A stretch of 54,426 nt of DNA from an uncultured Prevotellaceae bacterium (GCA_947167935.1 CAMVJU010000009.1:1-54426); one strand, 5' to 3'; positions 45,090-53,843 are shown, counted from the first letter of the stretch. The notes: generated by a model from the letters alone, not told the origin. Translations and numbers: made by a program.

Positions 45090-45839
45090 ATGAAATTCAT
45101 CAGTTGGAACGTGAATGGCCTGCGCGCCTGTGAGGGCAAAGGCTTCAGAGAAGTTTTCCGCCAGTTGGACGCCGATTTCTTCTGCCTGCAGGAGACGAAG
45201 ATGCAGCCCGATCAGCTTGATATCCAGTTCGATGGCTATGATTCCTATTGGAACTCGGCCGAGAAGAAGGGCTATAGCGGTACTGCCGTCTTCACCAAGC
45301 ATAAGCCGTTGAATGTGACCTATGGTATCGGTATTGACCTGCACGACCACGAGGGCCGTGTCATCACATTAGAGATGGAGGACTTCTTTCTGGTGTGCTG
45401 CTACACGCCCAACTCGCAGGATGGTCTGAAGCGTTTGGATTATCGTATGTCGTGGGAGGACGCCTTCCGCGAGTACTTGAAGAAACTTGACGCCACGAAG
45501 CCCGTCATCCTCTGCGGCGACTTGAATGTAGCCCACGAGGAGATTGACCTGAAGAATCCGAAGAGCAATCGCCGTAATGCCGGCTTCACCGACGAGGAGC
45601 GCGAGCAGTTCACCGTTTTGCTGAACAGCGGCTTTACCGATACCTTCCGCTGGAAATATCCTGAGCAGGTGACCTATTCATGGTGGAGCTATCGCTTTCA
45701 GGCCCGACAGAAGAACGCAGGCTGGCGCATCGACTATTTCGTCGTCAGCGACCGCCTGCGTCCGCGTGTTGTTGATGCCGTCATCCATACCGACATCCTC
45801 GGCTCCGACCACTGTCCGGTGGAGCTGGTGTTAGCGTAA
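45090..45839 (+). CDS. xth: Exodeoxyribonuclease III / AP endonuclease
   Basis: A 249-residue base-excision repair nuclease of the ExoIII/APE1 fold. Motifs in order: KFISWNVNGLRACEGKGF, FFCLQETKM with the metal Glu, GYSGTAVFTK, CGDLNVAHEEIDL with the catalytic Asp/Asn, and SDHCPVELVL with the final His. It is monocistronic, and its end lies one base from the convergent uxuA gene; I see no hairpin terminator there. Confidence 0.96.
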   Translation: MKFISWNVNGLRACEGKGFREVFRQLDADFFCLQETKMQPDQLDIQFDGYDSYWNSAEKKGYSGTAVFTKHKPLNVTYGIGIDLHDHEGRVITLEMEDFFLVCCYTPNSQDGLKRLDYRMSWEDAFREYLKKLDATKPVILCGDLNVAHEEIDLKNPKSNRRNAGFTDEEREQFTVLLNSGFTDTFRWKYPEQVTYSWWSYRFQARQKNAGWRIDYFVVSDRLRPRVVDAVIHTDILGSDHCPVELVLA

Positions 45840-45840
45840 A

Positions 45841-47094
45841 TCAGTCGAAGAATCCCGGCTGCTTGTAGGGAATGCCCAGCTCGCGGTCGACGGTGGCAAG
45901 GATGCCCTGCACCTGGCCTAAGGCGAACATACGGCCTAGGAGGGTGTAGCCGGCATTGTGTCCGTGGCTGCTCTCGTCAAGGATGCCGCCAGGTTCGTCG
46001 GTGAACGTCATGCCGTGGTCTACGCGCATCGGCAGATTGGGATTTTCCTTCTCGAAGATACGGGCCAGCTCAATCAGGTCGGCACGTCCTCCTAAGTGCG
46101 AAGCCTCCGTGAAGTCGCCGTTGGGGAAGATGTGGCAGGAACGCAAGTGCACGAAGTGGGTGCGCGAGGCAAATTTCTTCGCCAGCTCCACCACATTATT
46201 ATAGGCACCCGCTGAGAGCGAGCCGGCACAGAAGGTGAGGCCGTTGTGCTTGTTGGGCACGGCGTCGAGGAACCACTGGATATCCTCCTCGGTACGGACG
46301 ATGCGCGGCAGGCCGAGAATCTCGATGGGGGGATCGTCGGGGTGTACGCACATGTTCATGTTGCACTCCTCGCAGGTGGGCATGATGGCCTCGAGGAAAT
46401 ACTTCATGTTGGCACGCAGCTGGGCCTTGTCGATGCCCTTGTAGAGGTCGAGGAACTCGCGGAATTTCTGCACGGGAGCCTCGTCGTTCTCGCTGAAGTT
46501 GCCGCTGACAAACCCCTGCGTCTTGATGACGATGTTCTCAACGAGCTTGTGGTCTTTCTCGGGTGTCATCGTCTTGGCCAGCTCATCGCACTCGGCCAGC
46601 ACGTTGCGACCTTCGCCGACGCCTGCAGGGAACTGGAACTTGCTCCACTCCTCACGTGCGCCCGGGCGCTTGAGAATATAGATGTCGAAGTAGGCAAACT
46701 CGGCATAGTTGAAATAGAGGTTGGTGGCGCCGTTGGGATTGTTGTGGAAGAGGTCGGTGCGAGCCCAGTCCAATACGGGCATGAAGTTGTAGCAGATACA
46801 GTGGATGCCCTCTGCCGAAAGGTTCCTCAACGACTCCTTGTACACCTCAATCTGGTGGTCGCGATCAGGGCCGCCGTACTTGATGGTTTCCACTACGGGC
46901 AGGCTCTCCACTACGCTCCAGCGCATACCGTAGCTCTCAATATATTCACGCAGGTCGCGAATCTTCTCTCTTGTCCAAACCTCGCCCAGGGGCACATCGT
47001 GCAGGGCGGTCACAATGCCCTCCACGCCAATCTGTCTCAGCATGGCAAGGGTGATTTTGTCCTTCTTGCCAAACCATCTCCAAGTTCTTTCCAT
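45841..47094 (-). CDS. uxuA: Mannonate dehydratase
   Basis: A 417-residue enzyme converting D-mannonate to 2-keto-3-deoxygluconate in glucuronate degradation. Start at 47094 (MERTWRWFGKKDKITLAML) follows the TATCTTTG box at 47122-47129; the extended frame to 47124 overlaps it. Features: VTALHDVPLGEVWT, YNFMPVLDWARTDL, HPDDPPIEILGLPRIVRT and MRVDHGMTFTDE, with metal-binding His/Cys of the UxuA barrel (NMCVHPDD, CHIFPNGDFTEASH). It matches the uronic-acid products made by the GH105 enzyme 16 kb away. Confidence 0.96.
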   Translation of the reverse strand: MERTWRWFGKKDKITLAMLRQIGVEGIVTALHDVPLGEVWTREKIRDLREYIESYGMRWSVVESLPVVETIKYGGPDRDHQIEVYKESLRNLSAEGIHCICYNFMPVLDWARTDLFHNNPNGATNLYFNYAEFAYFDIYILKRPGAREEWSKFQFPAGVGEGRNVLAECDELAKTMTPEKDHKLVENIVIKTQGFVSGNFSENDEAPVQKFREFLDLYKGIDKAQLRANMKYFLEAIMPTCEECNMNMCVHPDDPPIEILGLPRIVRTEEDIQWFLDAVPNKHNGLTFCAGSLSAGAYNNVVELAKKFASRTHFVHLRSCHIFPNGDFTEASHLGGRADLIELARIFEKENPNLPMRVDHGMTFTDEPGGILDESSHGHNAGYTLLGRMFALGQVQGILATVDRELGIPYKQPGFFD

Positions 47095-47121
47095 TTTTAT
47101 TGAGTGTTTAATTTTTCCCTG

Positions 47122-47129
47122 CAAAGATA
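47122..47129 (-). promoter_or_regulatory. -7 box of uxuA
   Basis: TATCTTTG on the minus strand. Confidence 0.65.
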
Positions 47130-47180
47130 CGGCTTTTTTATGATAAAAGCATCACGACTGTTCATTTTTTTTGTGAAAAA

Positions 47181-47212
47181 CTTGGCAGTTAAGGAAAAAA
47201 ACGCTATCTTTG
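47181..47212 (+). promoter_or_regulatory. Promoter of the Cmk-like kinase gene
   Basis: CTTG, 20 bases, TATCTTTG; the -7 box lies 53 bases before the ATG at 47266. Confidence 0.7.
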
Positions 47213-47265
47213 CGACATCACTTGTCAAAAGTCATTCATTGTTTAACCATAAACACCCAACAGAT

Positions 47266-47886
47266 ATGAATAAGGAGGAGAAATTCATCATCACCATCAG
47301 CCGCCAGTTTGGAACGGGTGGACACGAGATTGGTGCTGAGCTGGCTCGCCGTTTGGGCGTGAAGCTGCTCGATAAGCAGATTATGAATGAGGTGGCACGT
47401 CGTTTTGGCGGCGTGGAGGAGGCTATGGAGAAGATTGAAGCCCGCAATCCCTTGTGGCGCGACGACTTCACCAGCTTCTACCGCCAGTATATGGCTGGCG
47501 CCGAGTATAACGGACAGGAGCACGACCAGACGTCGCACCAGCTCTTCGAGGCACAGGCCGATGCCATCCGCAGCATCGCCGCCCAGGAGTCGTGTGTGAT
47601 TATCGGCCGTTGCGGCTTCCATATCTTCCGCGATCATCCCAATGCGCTGAAGATTTTCATCCATGCCGATGATGCCTGTCGCAAGCGTCGTATTGCTGAG
47701 AAGTATGACATCTCGGAAGTGGATGCCGCTGCGATGATTGTTGACAACGACTACTCGCGTGAGCTCTACACCAAGACCTACACAGGCAGCGACTGGCAGG
47801 ATGCCCGCAACTATGATGTCACGCTCAATGTGCGCAAGTTCGGTGTCAACGGTGCCGTCGATTTCCTGATGAACGTCATCGGATAA
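47266..47886 (+). CDS. Cytidylate kinase-like family protein
   Basis: A 206-residue P-loop protein of the cytidylate-kinase-like family (Cytidylate_kin2 type). The start (MNKEEKFIITISRQFGTGGHEIG) gives a degenerate P-loop-like GTGGHEIG and excludes a long leader in the same frame. Other conserved parts: LLDKQIMNEVARRFGG, CVIIGRCGFHIFRDHPN and the LID-like HADDACRKRRIAEKYD. True CMP kinase activity is not certain; these proteins are widespread and little studied. A TerB-DnaJ gene follows 42 bases later, separated by repeat sequence. Confidence 0.85.
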   Translation: MNKEEKFIITISRQFGTGGHEIGAELARRLGVKLLDKQIMNEVARRFGGVEEAMEKIEARNPLWRDDFTSFYRQYMAGAEYNGQEHDQTSHQLFEAQADAIRSIAAQESCVIIGRCGFHIFRDHPNALKIFIHADDACRKRRIAEKYDISEVDAAAMIVDNDYSRELYTKTYTGSDWQDARNYDVTLNVRKFGVNGAVDFLMNVIG

Positions 47887-47887
47887 G

Positions 47888-47925
47888 GTCGCTCACCTCT
47901 CACCACTCACCCACACCTCTCACAA
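47888..47925. repeat. CTCACCTC dispersed repeat between the kinase and DnaJ genes
   Basis: CTCACCTCTCACCACTCACC and further units fill almost the whole spacer. Confidence 0.75.
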
Positions 47926-47928
47926 CAG

Positions 47929-48690
47929 ATGGGTTTAGGAAAATGGATTGCCGGCTCGCTGGGCTGGATCACGCTGGGGCCATTAGGTGGCATCCTGGGC
48001 TTCCTCATTGGCGCCATGCTCGACTCGGCTGCCGATGCTCCTGCTGATGGCGCACAGGAATTCTCGGGCAATACCGCACAGGGCGAGCGCAACAGTTTCC
48101 TGCTGACGATGCTGGTCCTGTCTGCCTATATCATCAGGGCCGATGGTCGTGTCATGCATTCAGAGATGGAGCTGGTGCGCAATTTCCTGCGGCAGCAATT
48201 CGGCGAACAGGCCATGAAGCAGGGCAACGACATCCTGTTGAAGATTTTCGACGAGGAGAAACGGCAGGGGAGGGATGCCTTCCGCCGTACCATCCGCCAG
48301 GCCTGCTTCGAAGCCTCGCAGCATCTTGACTACGGGGGACGCTTGCAGCTGATGAACTTCCTCGTGATGATTGCGAAGGCCGACGGCAGCGTGGACTCGA
48401 CGGAGGTTACGGCCTTGAAAGAGGTGGCAGGCTGGATGCAGGTGCCTGAGTCGGAGGTGGAGTCGATGCTGCACTTGGGTGGACAGACCATCGACGATGA
48501 CTATAAGGTGTTGGGTGTCACGCCGCAGGCCACCGATGAGGAGTTGAAACGTGCCTACCGAAAGCTGGCCCTGGAGCATCATCCTGACCGTGTGGCAAAG
48601 CTGGGCGACGATGTGCGACGGGCTGCCGAGAAGAAGTTCCAGGAAATCAATGCCGCCAAAGAACGCATTTGGAAAGCTAGGGGACTTTAG
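47929..48690 (+). CDS. TerB-DnaJ domain protein (DjlA-like)
   Basis: A 253-residue protein with an N-terminal Gly-rich hydrophobic segment ([22 protein letters not shown], a probable membrane anchor), a TerB-like helical domain (~55-175, with [18 protein letters not shown] and [18 protein letters not shown]), and a C-terminal J domain ([20 protein letters not shown] through [12 protein letters not shown], with intact HPD). Same layout as E. coli DjlA. Probably a DnaK co-chaperone at the membrane. Shares a transcript with the Cmk-like gene (inference). Confidence 0.9.
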   Translation: MGLGKWIAGSLGWITLGPLGGILGFLIGAMLDSAADAPADGAQEFSGNTAQGERNSFLLTMLVLSAYIIRADGRVMHSEMELVRNFLRQQFGEQAMKQGNDILLKIFDEEKRQGRDAFRRTIRQACFEASQHLDYGGRLQLMNFLVMIAKADGSVDSTEVTALKEVAGWMQVPESEVESMLHLGGQTIDDDYKVLGVTPQATDEELKRAYRKLALEHHPDRVAKLGDDVRRAAEKKFQEINAAKERIWKARGL

Positions 48691-48718
48691 AATTCACAGT
48701 TCATAGTTCATAATTAGT
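48689..48718. repeat. TTCATAGTTCATAATT-type intergenic repeat
   Basis: TTCACAGTTCATAGTTCATA directly after the DnaJ stop codon; another short degenerate tandem. Confidence 0.5.
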
Positions 48719-48763
48719 GCATCCCCATTTTTAGGTATTGAGCTATAATTCTGCGTTTTTCTT

Positions 48764-48794
48764 TTTGCTGTGTCGCTTTTATTGCCTACCTTTG
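48764..48794 (+). promoter_or_regulatory. Promoter of feoAB
   Basis: TTTG, 19 bases, TACCTTTG, 29 bases upstream of the ATG at 48824. No Fur box is obvious by eye. Confidence 0.8.
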
Positions 48795-48823
48795 CATGTC
48801 CTTAAAAGGGTAGGGCGCTTACT

Positions 48824-51172
48824 ATGAGATTATCAGAGCTGAAGACAGGCCAGCAAGGTGTCATCGTGAAGGTTTATGGTCACGGTGGTTTCCGCAAGCG
48901 CATCGTTGAGATGGGCTTTATCAAGGGAAAATCCGTGGAAGTCTTGCTGAACGCTCCTTTGCAGGACCCTGTGAAGTACAAGGTGATGGGCTACGAGGTA
49001 AGCCTGCGTCGCCATGAGGCAGAGCTGATAGAGGTAGTGGCCTACCCCCAGCCCCTCCACAAGGGAGGGGAGTCGGAACAGTCTCAAGGACAGCTTTCAA
49101 AGGAAGATGATATGAAAATCCCCTCCCTTGAGGATGGGGTGGGGGTGGGCTTTCACCATGCCCTCCGCCAGCGCCGTACCATCAATGTGGCGCTCATAGG
49201 CAATCCCAACTGCGGCAAGACGTCGCTCTTCAATTTTGCCAGCGGAGCCCACGGACGTGTAGGCAACTACAGCGGTGTCACCGTCGACGCCTCCGAGGCC
49301 CATGCCTCGATGTTCGGCTATGAGTTCAATCTCATCGACCTGCCCGGCACCTATTCCCTGTCCTGCTATTCTCCCGAGGAGCTTTATGTCCGCAAATACT
49401 TGCAGGAGCAGATGCCCGACGTGGTCATCAACGTCATCGATTCCAGCAACCTTGAGCGCAACTTCTACCTCACCACACAGCTCCTCGATATGGACTTGCG
49501 TGTGGTGGGTGCCCTGAATATGTACGACGAGTTCGAGCGGCGTGGCGACAACGTCGATGTGAAGACACTCGGCACCCTCTTCGGTATGCCGATGGTGCCC
49601 ACGTCGTTCAAGAGCGGCGAAGGCGTGAAGGACCTCTTCCGTGCCGTCATCCAGGTCTATGAGGGGGTTAGCCGCGAGGCCCGCCACCTGCACATCAACT
49701 ACGGACACGAGCTGGAGGACGGCATCAAGGACATTCAGAAATGGCTGAAAGGCAGTCAGCTGCCCCCCTCTCTCAGTACGCGCCACCTGGCCATCAAGCT
49801 CTTAGAGGGCGACAGCGACATCGAGCAACTGGTGTCGCATCACCTGCTGCCTTCCTCCTTCGACCATATTGAGAAGGCCCGCCTGCGTGCCTCTTTGCGT
49901 GTGCAGGAGGAGACGGGCGACGACACAGAGACGGCCATCATGGACGCGAAGTACGGCTTCATCAACGGTGCCCTCACCGAGGCTGGCTATCGCACAGGCA
50001 CGAAGGAAGACACCTATCGCATGACGCACCTCATCGACGGCGTGCTGTCGAATAAATATGTGGGCTTCCCCATCTTCTTCGCCATTCTCTTCGTCATGTT
50101 CCAGACCACCTTTGCTATCGGTCAGTATCCGATGGACTGGATTGACGCAGGCGTGGGCAAGTTGGGTGAATGGATAGAGGGCGTGATGCCTGAGGGTCCC
50201 TTGCGCTCGATGCTGGTCGACGGCATCATTGGCGGCGTGGGTGCCGTCATCGTGTTCATGCCGCAAATTTTAATATTGTACCTGTTCATCTCTTTTATGG
50301 AGGATTCGGGCTATATGGCACGAGCAGCGTTCATCATGGACCGGCTGATGCATAAGATGGGACTACACGGCAAGTCGTTCATCCCCCTCATCATGGGCTT
50401 TGGCTGCAACGTGCCCGCCGTAATGGCCACGCGTACTGTCGAGAGCCGTCGCTCGCGTCTCATCACCATGCTCGTACTGCCGTTTATGTCGTGCTCGGCG
50501 CGTTTGCCCATCTATATCATGATTACAGGGGTGTTCTTCGCTCCTCAATGGCGTTCGTGGGTGATGATATCGCTCTATGCCATTGGCATTGCGATGGCCG
50601 TCGTGGTGAGTAAGGTGCTGTCTAAATTCGTCTTCAAGGGCGAGGACACGCCGTTTGTGATGGAGCTGCCGCCCTATCGCTGGCCTACGGCGAAGGCCTG
50701 CGCCCGTCATACGTGGGAGAAAGGCAAGGAATACCTGAAAAAGATGGGTGGCGTCATCCTTGTGGCCAGCATCATCGTGTGGGCTTTGGGCTATTTCGGC
50801 ACGATGGGTGTGGCACCGTCTATGGAGGAGAGTTTCATCGGCACGATGGGCCGTTTGGTAGAGCCGTTGTTCGCCCTGCAGGGCTTCGACTGGCAGCTCG
50901 ATGTCAGCCTCATTGCCGGCGTGGGTGCCAAGGAGATCGTGGCCTCTACCATCGGCGTCCTTGGCGGTTTGCAGGGCATCACGCCGCTTGTGGCCTACAG
51001 CTTCCTGCTCTTCGTCCTGCTCTATTTCCCCTGCATCGCTACTATCGCTGCCATCAAGCATGAGACAGGCTCCTGGCGCTGGGCCCTCATCGCAGCCGTC
51101 TATACCACCCTCATCGCCTGGTTCGTCTCAGCCGTTGTTACCCAGGTGGGGCTGTTGCTGTGGGGCTCTTAG
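48824..51172 (+). CDS. feoB: FeoA-FeoB fusion ferrous iron transporter
   Basis: A 782-residue protein joining FeoA (SH3-like, residues ~1-72, MRLSELKTGQQGVIVKVYGHGG) to FeoB, a common Bacteroidetes arrangement. FeoB motifs: G1 GNPNCGKTSLFN (about residue 125), G2 GVTVDA, G3 DLPGTYS, G4 NMYD, then two Gate domains with membrane helices (YMARAAFIMDRLM, GCNVPAVMATRTVESRR, GVGAKEIVASTIGVLG). It imports Fe2+ with GTP hydrolysis. The linker between FeoA and FeoB (~residues 73-112) is made of two oppositely oriented copies of a ~37-bp C/G-rich repeat (49044-49150), all in frame. Confidence 0.95.
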   Translation: MRLSELKTGQQGVIVKVYGHGGFRKRIVEMGFIKGKSVEVLLNAPLQDPVKYKVMGYEVSLRRHEAELIEVVAYPQPLHKGGESEQSQGQLSKEDDMKIPSLEDGVGVGFHHALRQRRTINVALIGNPNCGKTSLFNFASGAHGRVGNYSGVTVDASEAHASMFGYEFNLIDLPGTYSLSCYSPEELYVRKYLQEQMPDVVINVIDSSNLERNFYLTTQLLDMDLRVVGALNMYDEFERRGDNVDVKTLGTLFGMPMVPTSFKSGEGVKDLFRAVIQVYEGVSREARHLHINYGHELEDGIKDIQKWLKGSQLPPSLSTRHLAIKLLEGDSDIEQLVSHHLLPSSFDHIEKARLRASLRVQEETGDDTETAIMDAKYGFINGALTEAGYRTGTKEDTYRMTHLIDGVLSNKYVGFPIFFAILFVMFQTTFAIGQYPMDWIDAGVGKLGEWIEGVMPEGPLRSMLVDGIIGGVGAVIVFMPQILILYLFISFMEDSGYMARAAFIMDRLMHKMGLHGKSFIPLIMGFGCNVPAVMATRTVESRRSRLITMLVLPFMSCSARLPIYIMITGVFFAPQWRSWVMISLYAIGIAMAVVVSKVLSKFVFKGEDTPFVMELPPYRWPTAKACARHTWEKGKEYLKKMGGVILVASIIVWALGYFGTMGVAPSMEESFIGTMGRLVEPLFALQGFDWQLDVSLIAGVGAKEIVASTIGVLGGLQGITPLVAYSFLLFVLLYFPCIATIAAIKHETGSWRWALIAAVYTTLIAWFVSAVVTQVGLLLWGS
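49044..49150. repeat. Inverted pair of ~37-bp CCCC/GGGG repeats in the feoAB linker
   Basis: Left copy GCCTACCCCCAGCCCC... ends AAGGGAGGGGA; right copy (49120-49150) is the reverse complement with GCCCACCCCCACCCC and AAGGGAGGGGA. They are separated by ~45 bases. The left copy matches 42685-42713. Confidence 0.8.
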
Positions 51173-51212
51173 CTTTTTGCTTTTTTGCTGTTAGCTCTTA
51201 GCAGGGCTTAAG
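51168..51212. repeat. TTAGCTTTTTGC-type repeat after feoAB
   Basis: GCTCTTAGCTTTTTGC, then GCTGTTAGCTCTTAGCAGGG, covering the stop codon and the spacer to the convergent gene. Confidence 0.55.
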
Positions 51213-51219
51213 CCCATTC

Positions 51220-52287
51220 TTACCATTGCTTAAGCTTGCCGATGGCCTGACGTGCGGCAGTCGACAGGGTGGGGATGTTGTGTGAGGTGGCGTAGGCGTC
51301 CAGCTGGTCGAGTGTCATCTTGTTACTGTAGTCCTCCTTCATCGCCTTCTTCTTGTCCTTCCACTCCTGCTTGTCCATGTAGTAGTGGTTGGTGGCATAG
51401 TTCTCGACAAAGAACTTCACGTGGCCTTTCTTGTCGTTGTATTCCCAATGGTTGGATTCCATCAGGAAGTTTTCTACAGCGTGGTCCTCCTCTTCATTGT
51501 CATTAAGAATCATGGTGAACTGATACTCGTAGCCCATTTCCTCGCGTTTCTCCAGTATCTTTGTCTCTCCCTTGGCTTTGTTGGCATACATCTGTGCCTT
51601 GCCTGCATCAATTGTCATGCGCATCTGGCCGCCCGTGTGTACCAACTGGCCTATGACGTCCTCCGGATTGCTGTAAGTAGTATGGGTGGAGTCGTCGACA
51701 GTAGCCGTCACAAAATACTTTTCTTTTAACTGCTCATTCACGTAAGACATACCCTTGGTGACTCCTTTGCCAGCGCCATAATGTTGTGCTCTGACGAACC
51801 ATGTGGAGCCGGCTCCCATCTTGTTGCAATGTTCAGCTACAGCCTGATAATAGCTGCCGCGCTCCATCTTCTTTTTCTGGATGTCGTAGGCGTTGGGCAT
51901 GATACCGCTGAGGAAGTAGCAGAGCGAGTCATCGCGATAGACATAGACGCGGTAGAACACCTCGACAAAGATGTAAGGCTTGGGCTTCACTACGATTTCC
52001 GCGAGGTCGTAGCCCACATCCTCCATCGTGATACGCCCCTCCTGCAGGTCGGCCACGGTAACCAGCTGCGGCTTGTAGGCCACGTGGGTCACGGCCACCT
52101 TCGCGGCACCCTTCACATCGGCGAGCACGCCGTTGAGGTCGGTGGTACCTATCAGGTTTCCGTCCTCGGTCAATACACTTGCAAGCGGTATGCCGTGTCC
52201 GTCGGCACCCACCACTTCAATCTTCTGCGCCTGTGCGCTTATGGCAGTCATCATGGCGACTGCAACCATTATTAAAAACCTTTTCAT
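51220..52287 (-). CDS. Secreted protein with carboxypeptidase-like regulatory domain, unknown function
   Basis: A 355-residue exported protein. The start at 52287 (MKRFLIMVAVAMMTAISAQA) opens a signal peptide; an ATG five codons upstream is possible, but it lies almost at the transcription start. Residues ~20-105 look like a carboxypeptidase-regulatory/beta-sandwich domain (IEVVGADGHGIPLASVLTED then TTDLNGVLADVKGAAKVAVTHVAYKP). The remaining part, with FVEVFYRVYVYRDDSLCYFLSG and a Lys-rich end, matches nothing I recognise. Such proteins in Bacteroidetes are usually periplasmic or surface-exposed. Confidence 0.75.
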   Translation of the reverse strand: MKRFLIMVAVAMMTAISAQAQKIEVVGADGHGIPLASVLTEDGNLIGTTDLNGVLADVKGAAKVAVTHVAYKPQLVTVADLQEGRITMEDVGYDLAEIVVKPKPYIFVEVFYRVYVYRDDSLCYFLSGIMPNAYDIQKKKMERGSYYQAVAEHCNKMGAGSTWFVRAQHYGAGKGVTKGMSYVNEQLKEKYFVTATVDDSTHTTYSNPEDVIGQLVHTGGQMRMTIDAGKAQMYANKAKGETKILEKREEMGYEYQFTMILNDNEEEDHAVENFLMESNHWEYNDKKGHVKFFVENYATNHYYMDKQEWKDKKKAMKEDYSNKMTLDQLDAYATSHNIPTLSTAARQAIGKLKQW

Positions 52288-52310
52288 TGTTGCTCGATTC
52301 ATTTTGGGTA

Positions 52311-52318
52311 CAGAGGTA
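52311..52318 (-). promoter_or_regulatory. -7-like box of the gene at 51220
   Basis: TACCTCTG (one mismatch) on the minus strand, preceded by CTCTCGCTTATTCG. The same CTCTCGCTTATTCG recurs upstream near 52403-52417, followed by CAACTTTG. Confidence 0.5.
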
Positions 52319-52522
52319 CGAATAAGCGAGAGAAGAACAAAGAAAAAACACCTTTTTTCTTTTTCTTCCGAGCGAAAGTACCTTCGGCGCAAGCCAAAGT
52401 TGCGAATAAGCGAGAGAAAATGCAAATATACCTACACTTTTTTCTGCTTTCTTGACATGAAAACAGACGTATTTCAATCTATTATGCTTATTATCAATGT
52501 GTTCCTGATAGTTTCAAAGCTT

Positions 52523-52603
52523 GAAACAGTTTGTTTCTAAGGCAGAAACAAACTGTTTCTCAGGCGGAAACAAACTGTTTCCGATGTGGAACATATGCTG
52601 AAA
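52523..52603. repeat. 22-bp array of a GAAACAAACTGTTTC palindrome
   Basis: Units begin at 52523, 52545 and 52567, with a decayed fourth at 52589. Each is an interrupted palindrome (GAAACA/TGTTTC). Spacing is exactly 22, about two helical turns. Confidence 0.9.
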
Positions 52604-52680
52604 CAATTTCTCGCGCCCTCCTTTCTAGCCATCAGAATCAGCTCTCAAACGGCGGCTCCAGCCACCCCATCGTCACAAAA

Positions 52681-52763
52681 GTGTAGGTAGAGTGTAGGTT
52701 CAAAGGCATACCTACACTTTGCAACTATCAGTATAATAGGTAGATAAGTACAAAAAGTGTAGG
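52681..52763. repeat. GTGTAGGT repeats in both orientations
   Basis: GTGTAGGT at 52681 and 52692, CCTACAC at 52711, GTGTAGG at 52757; another CCTACAC at 52431. Confidence 0.8.
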
Positions 52764-53006
52764 ATGTATGTAAAAATCTACTTTTCTGAATGAAAAGAAA
52801 ATATGTGTGGTCAACTTTCATGCATACTGACTTTCAACCACACAGTTCGAAAAATTTCGCTCACATTCGCTTGGGGCAGAGTCGCGATTCGCGATGGTGC
52901 CCTTACCCTCCACCAAAGGTGTCACGTTTCGTTACTCCCTTTGTACAAATTTCTGAAAGCGCAAAGAAATCAAGGGAAAATGTTAAAATACTGCTCATTT
53001 GAGGCC

Positions 53007-53239
53007 TTAACGTCACCACGTCACCGTCACCAACGTCACCAACGCCGTTGGCTGTTTGCTAATAGAAATGAGTCGCACTACCTTTGAATGGTGACGTTGG
53101 TGACGGTGACGTTGGTGACGTTAAGCGAAAAAATTACTGATGTAAAATTCAAAAATAATATATTATATAATAATATATTTATTTTTGAGGTTGTTTCCCT
53201 TCCTTAACGTCACCTGTCACCACGTCACCACGTCACCAA
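53007..53239. repeat. Three GTCACC arrays in alternating orientation
   Basis: Arrays at 53007-53044 (+), 53090-53125 (-) and 53204-53239 (+). Each begins TTAACGTCACC on its own strand and continues with CGTCACC/AACGTCACC units. Between the second and third lies an AT-rich core with a TA-only stretch (53155-53180). Confidence 0.9.
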
Positions 53240-53352
53240 GCAAAATTTATTAATTATCTGATAATGAACGAAATAGAAAAATGCGAACGTGAGGGGAATT
53301 TTGCCCTGACGCAGATTAGGGGATGAGTTCTCGAGAGGATTTGAGGATAAAC

Positions 53353-53415
53353 AGGCTCTTCAGGAAAATAAAGAGGCTCCTCAGCAAAACAAAGAAGCTC
53401 CTCAGGAAATACTTT
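53353..53415. repeat. 21-bp direct repeats with AGGCTC core (three copies)
   Basis: Units at 53353, 53374 and 53395 (AGGCTCTTCAGGAAAATAAA-like). The AGGCTC core and 21-bp period are shared with 16640-16702. Confidence 0.88.
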
Positions 53416-53519
53416 TAAACCTGTTGTCCTGAAACAGGGAGTTTGGAGAGTCTTTTACTTTCCGATGTAAGCACAATTTTGTGCCCACATACGCCTGCGG
53501 CAGAGTCGCGATTCGCGAC

Positions 53520-53783
53520 GGTGGTTTTAGTTTAGACCAGTCCCTCGAAACAGGGTAGTGGTTTTGACAGCCCCGTTTCTCTAAGGGAGCCCTGAATCAG
53601 GGCGTCCTTTTGTCTTCCCCATCTATAAGTAAAGCTGATCCAACGAATTGTCGGATCAGGTCTCGGCATTAATAAGAGGACAATAGCAAAGGGTGTCGCA
53701 AAACGCGATACCCTTCAACAGGCGGAAATGGGCACCCGATGCCAAATAATGCCAAAAATCCTTTACTTAGGTAAAGATTTTTT
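53520..53783. ncRNA. Candidate structured RNA (hairpin cluster), hypothetical
   Basis: Within 264 bases: CCCT/AGGG around 53542-53555, GCCCTG-AAT-CAGGGC (53589-53603), CTGATCC/GGATCAG (53635-53659), an 11-bp stem AAGGGTGTCGC with GCGATACCCTT (53689-53715), and a terminator-like CTTTAC-TTAG-GTAAAG followed by A and six or more T (53761-53783). The strand is taken as plus from the terminator-like end. No known RNA family is recognised and no clear promoter is found. Confidence 0.35.
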
Positions 53784-53835
53784 ATCCTTTAGAAAGTTTA
53801 ACGACCTCAGATTCTGCAGATACGTGTGAATATCG

Positions 53836-53843
53836 TAATTTTG
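53836..53843 (+). promoter_or_regulatory. -7 box of the last gene
   Basis: TAATTTTG, 24 bases upstream of the ATG at 53868. Confidence 0.6.

Noticed and set aside
52523..52603. CRISPR array
   Set aside because: The repeats have 7-base spacers of similar sequence, far too short for CRISPR, and no cas genes are present.
52790..53002. 70-codon frame in the large island
   Set aside because: No start context, no promoter box, composition unlike neighbouring genes, and it covers the TCGCGATTCGCGA repeat.
53264..53326. Short frame MNEIEKCEREGNFALTQIRG
   Set aside because: Only 20 codons and no promoter. The adjacent frame through the 21-bp repeats also looks protein-like (EAPQQNK heptads), so this may be a gene remnant, but evidence is too thin.
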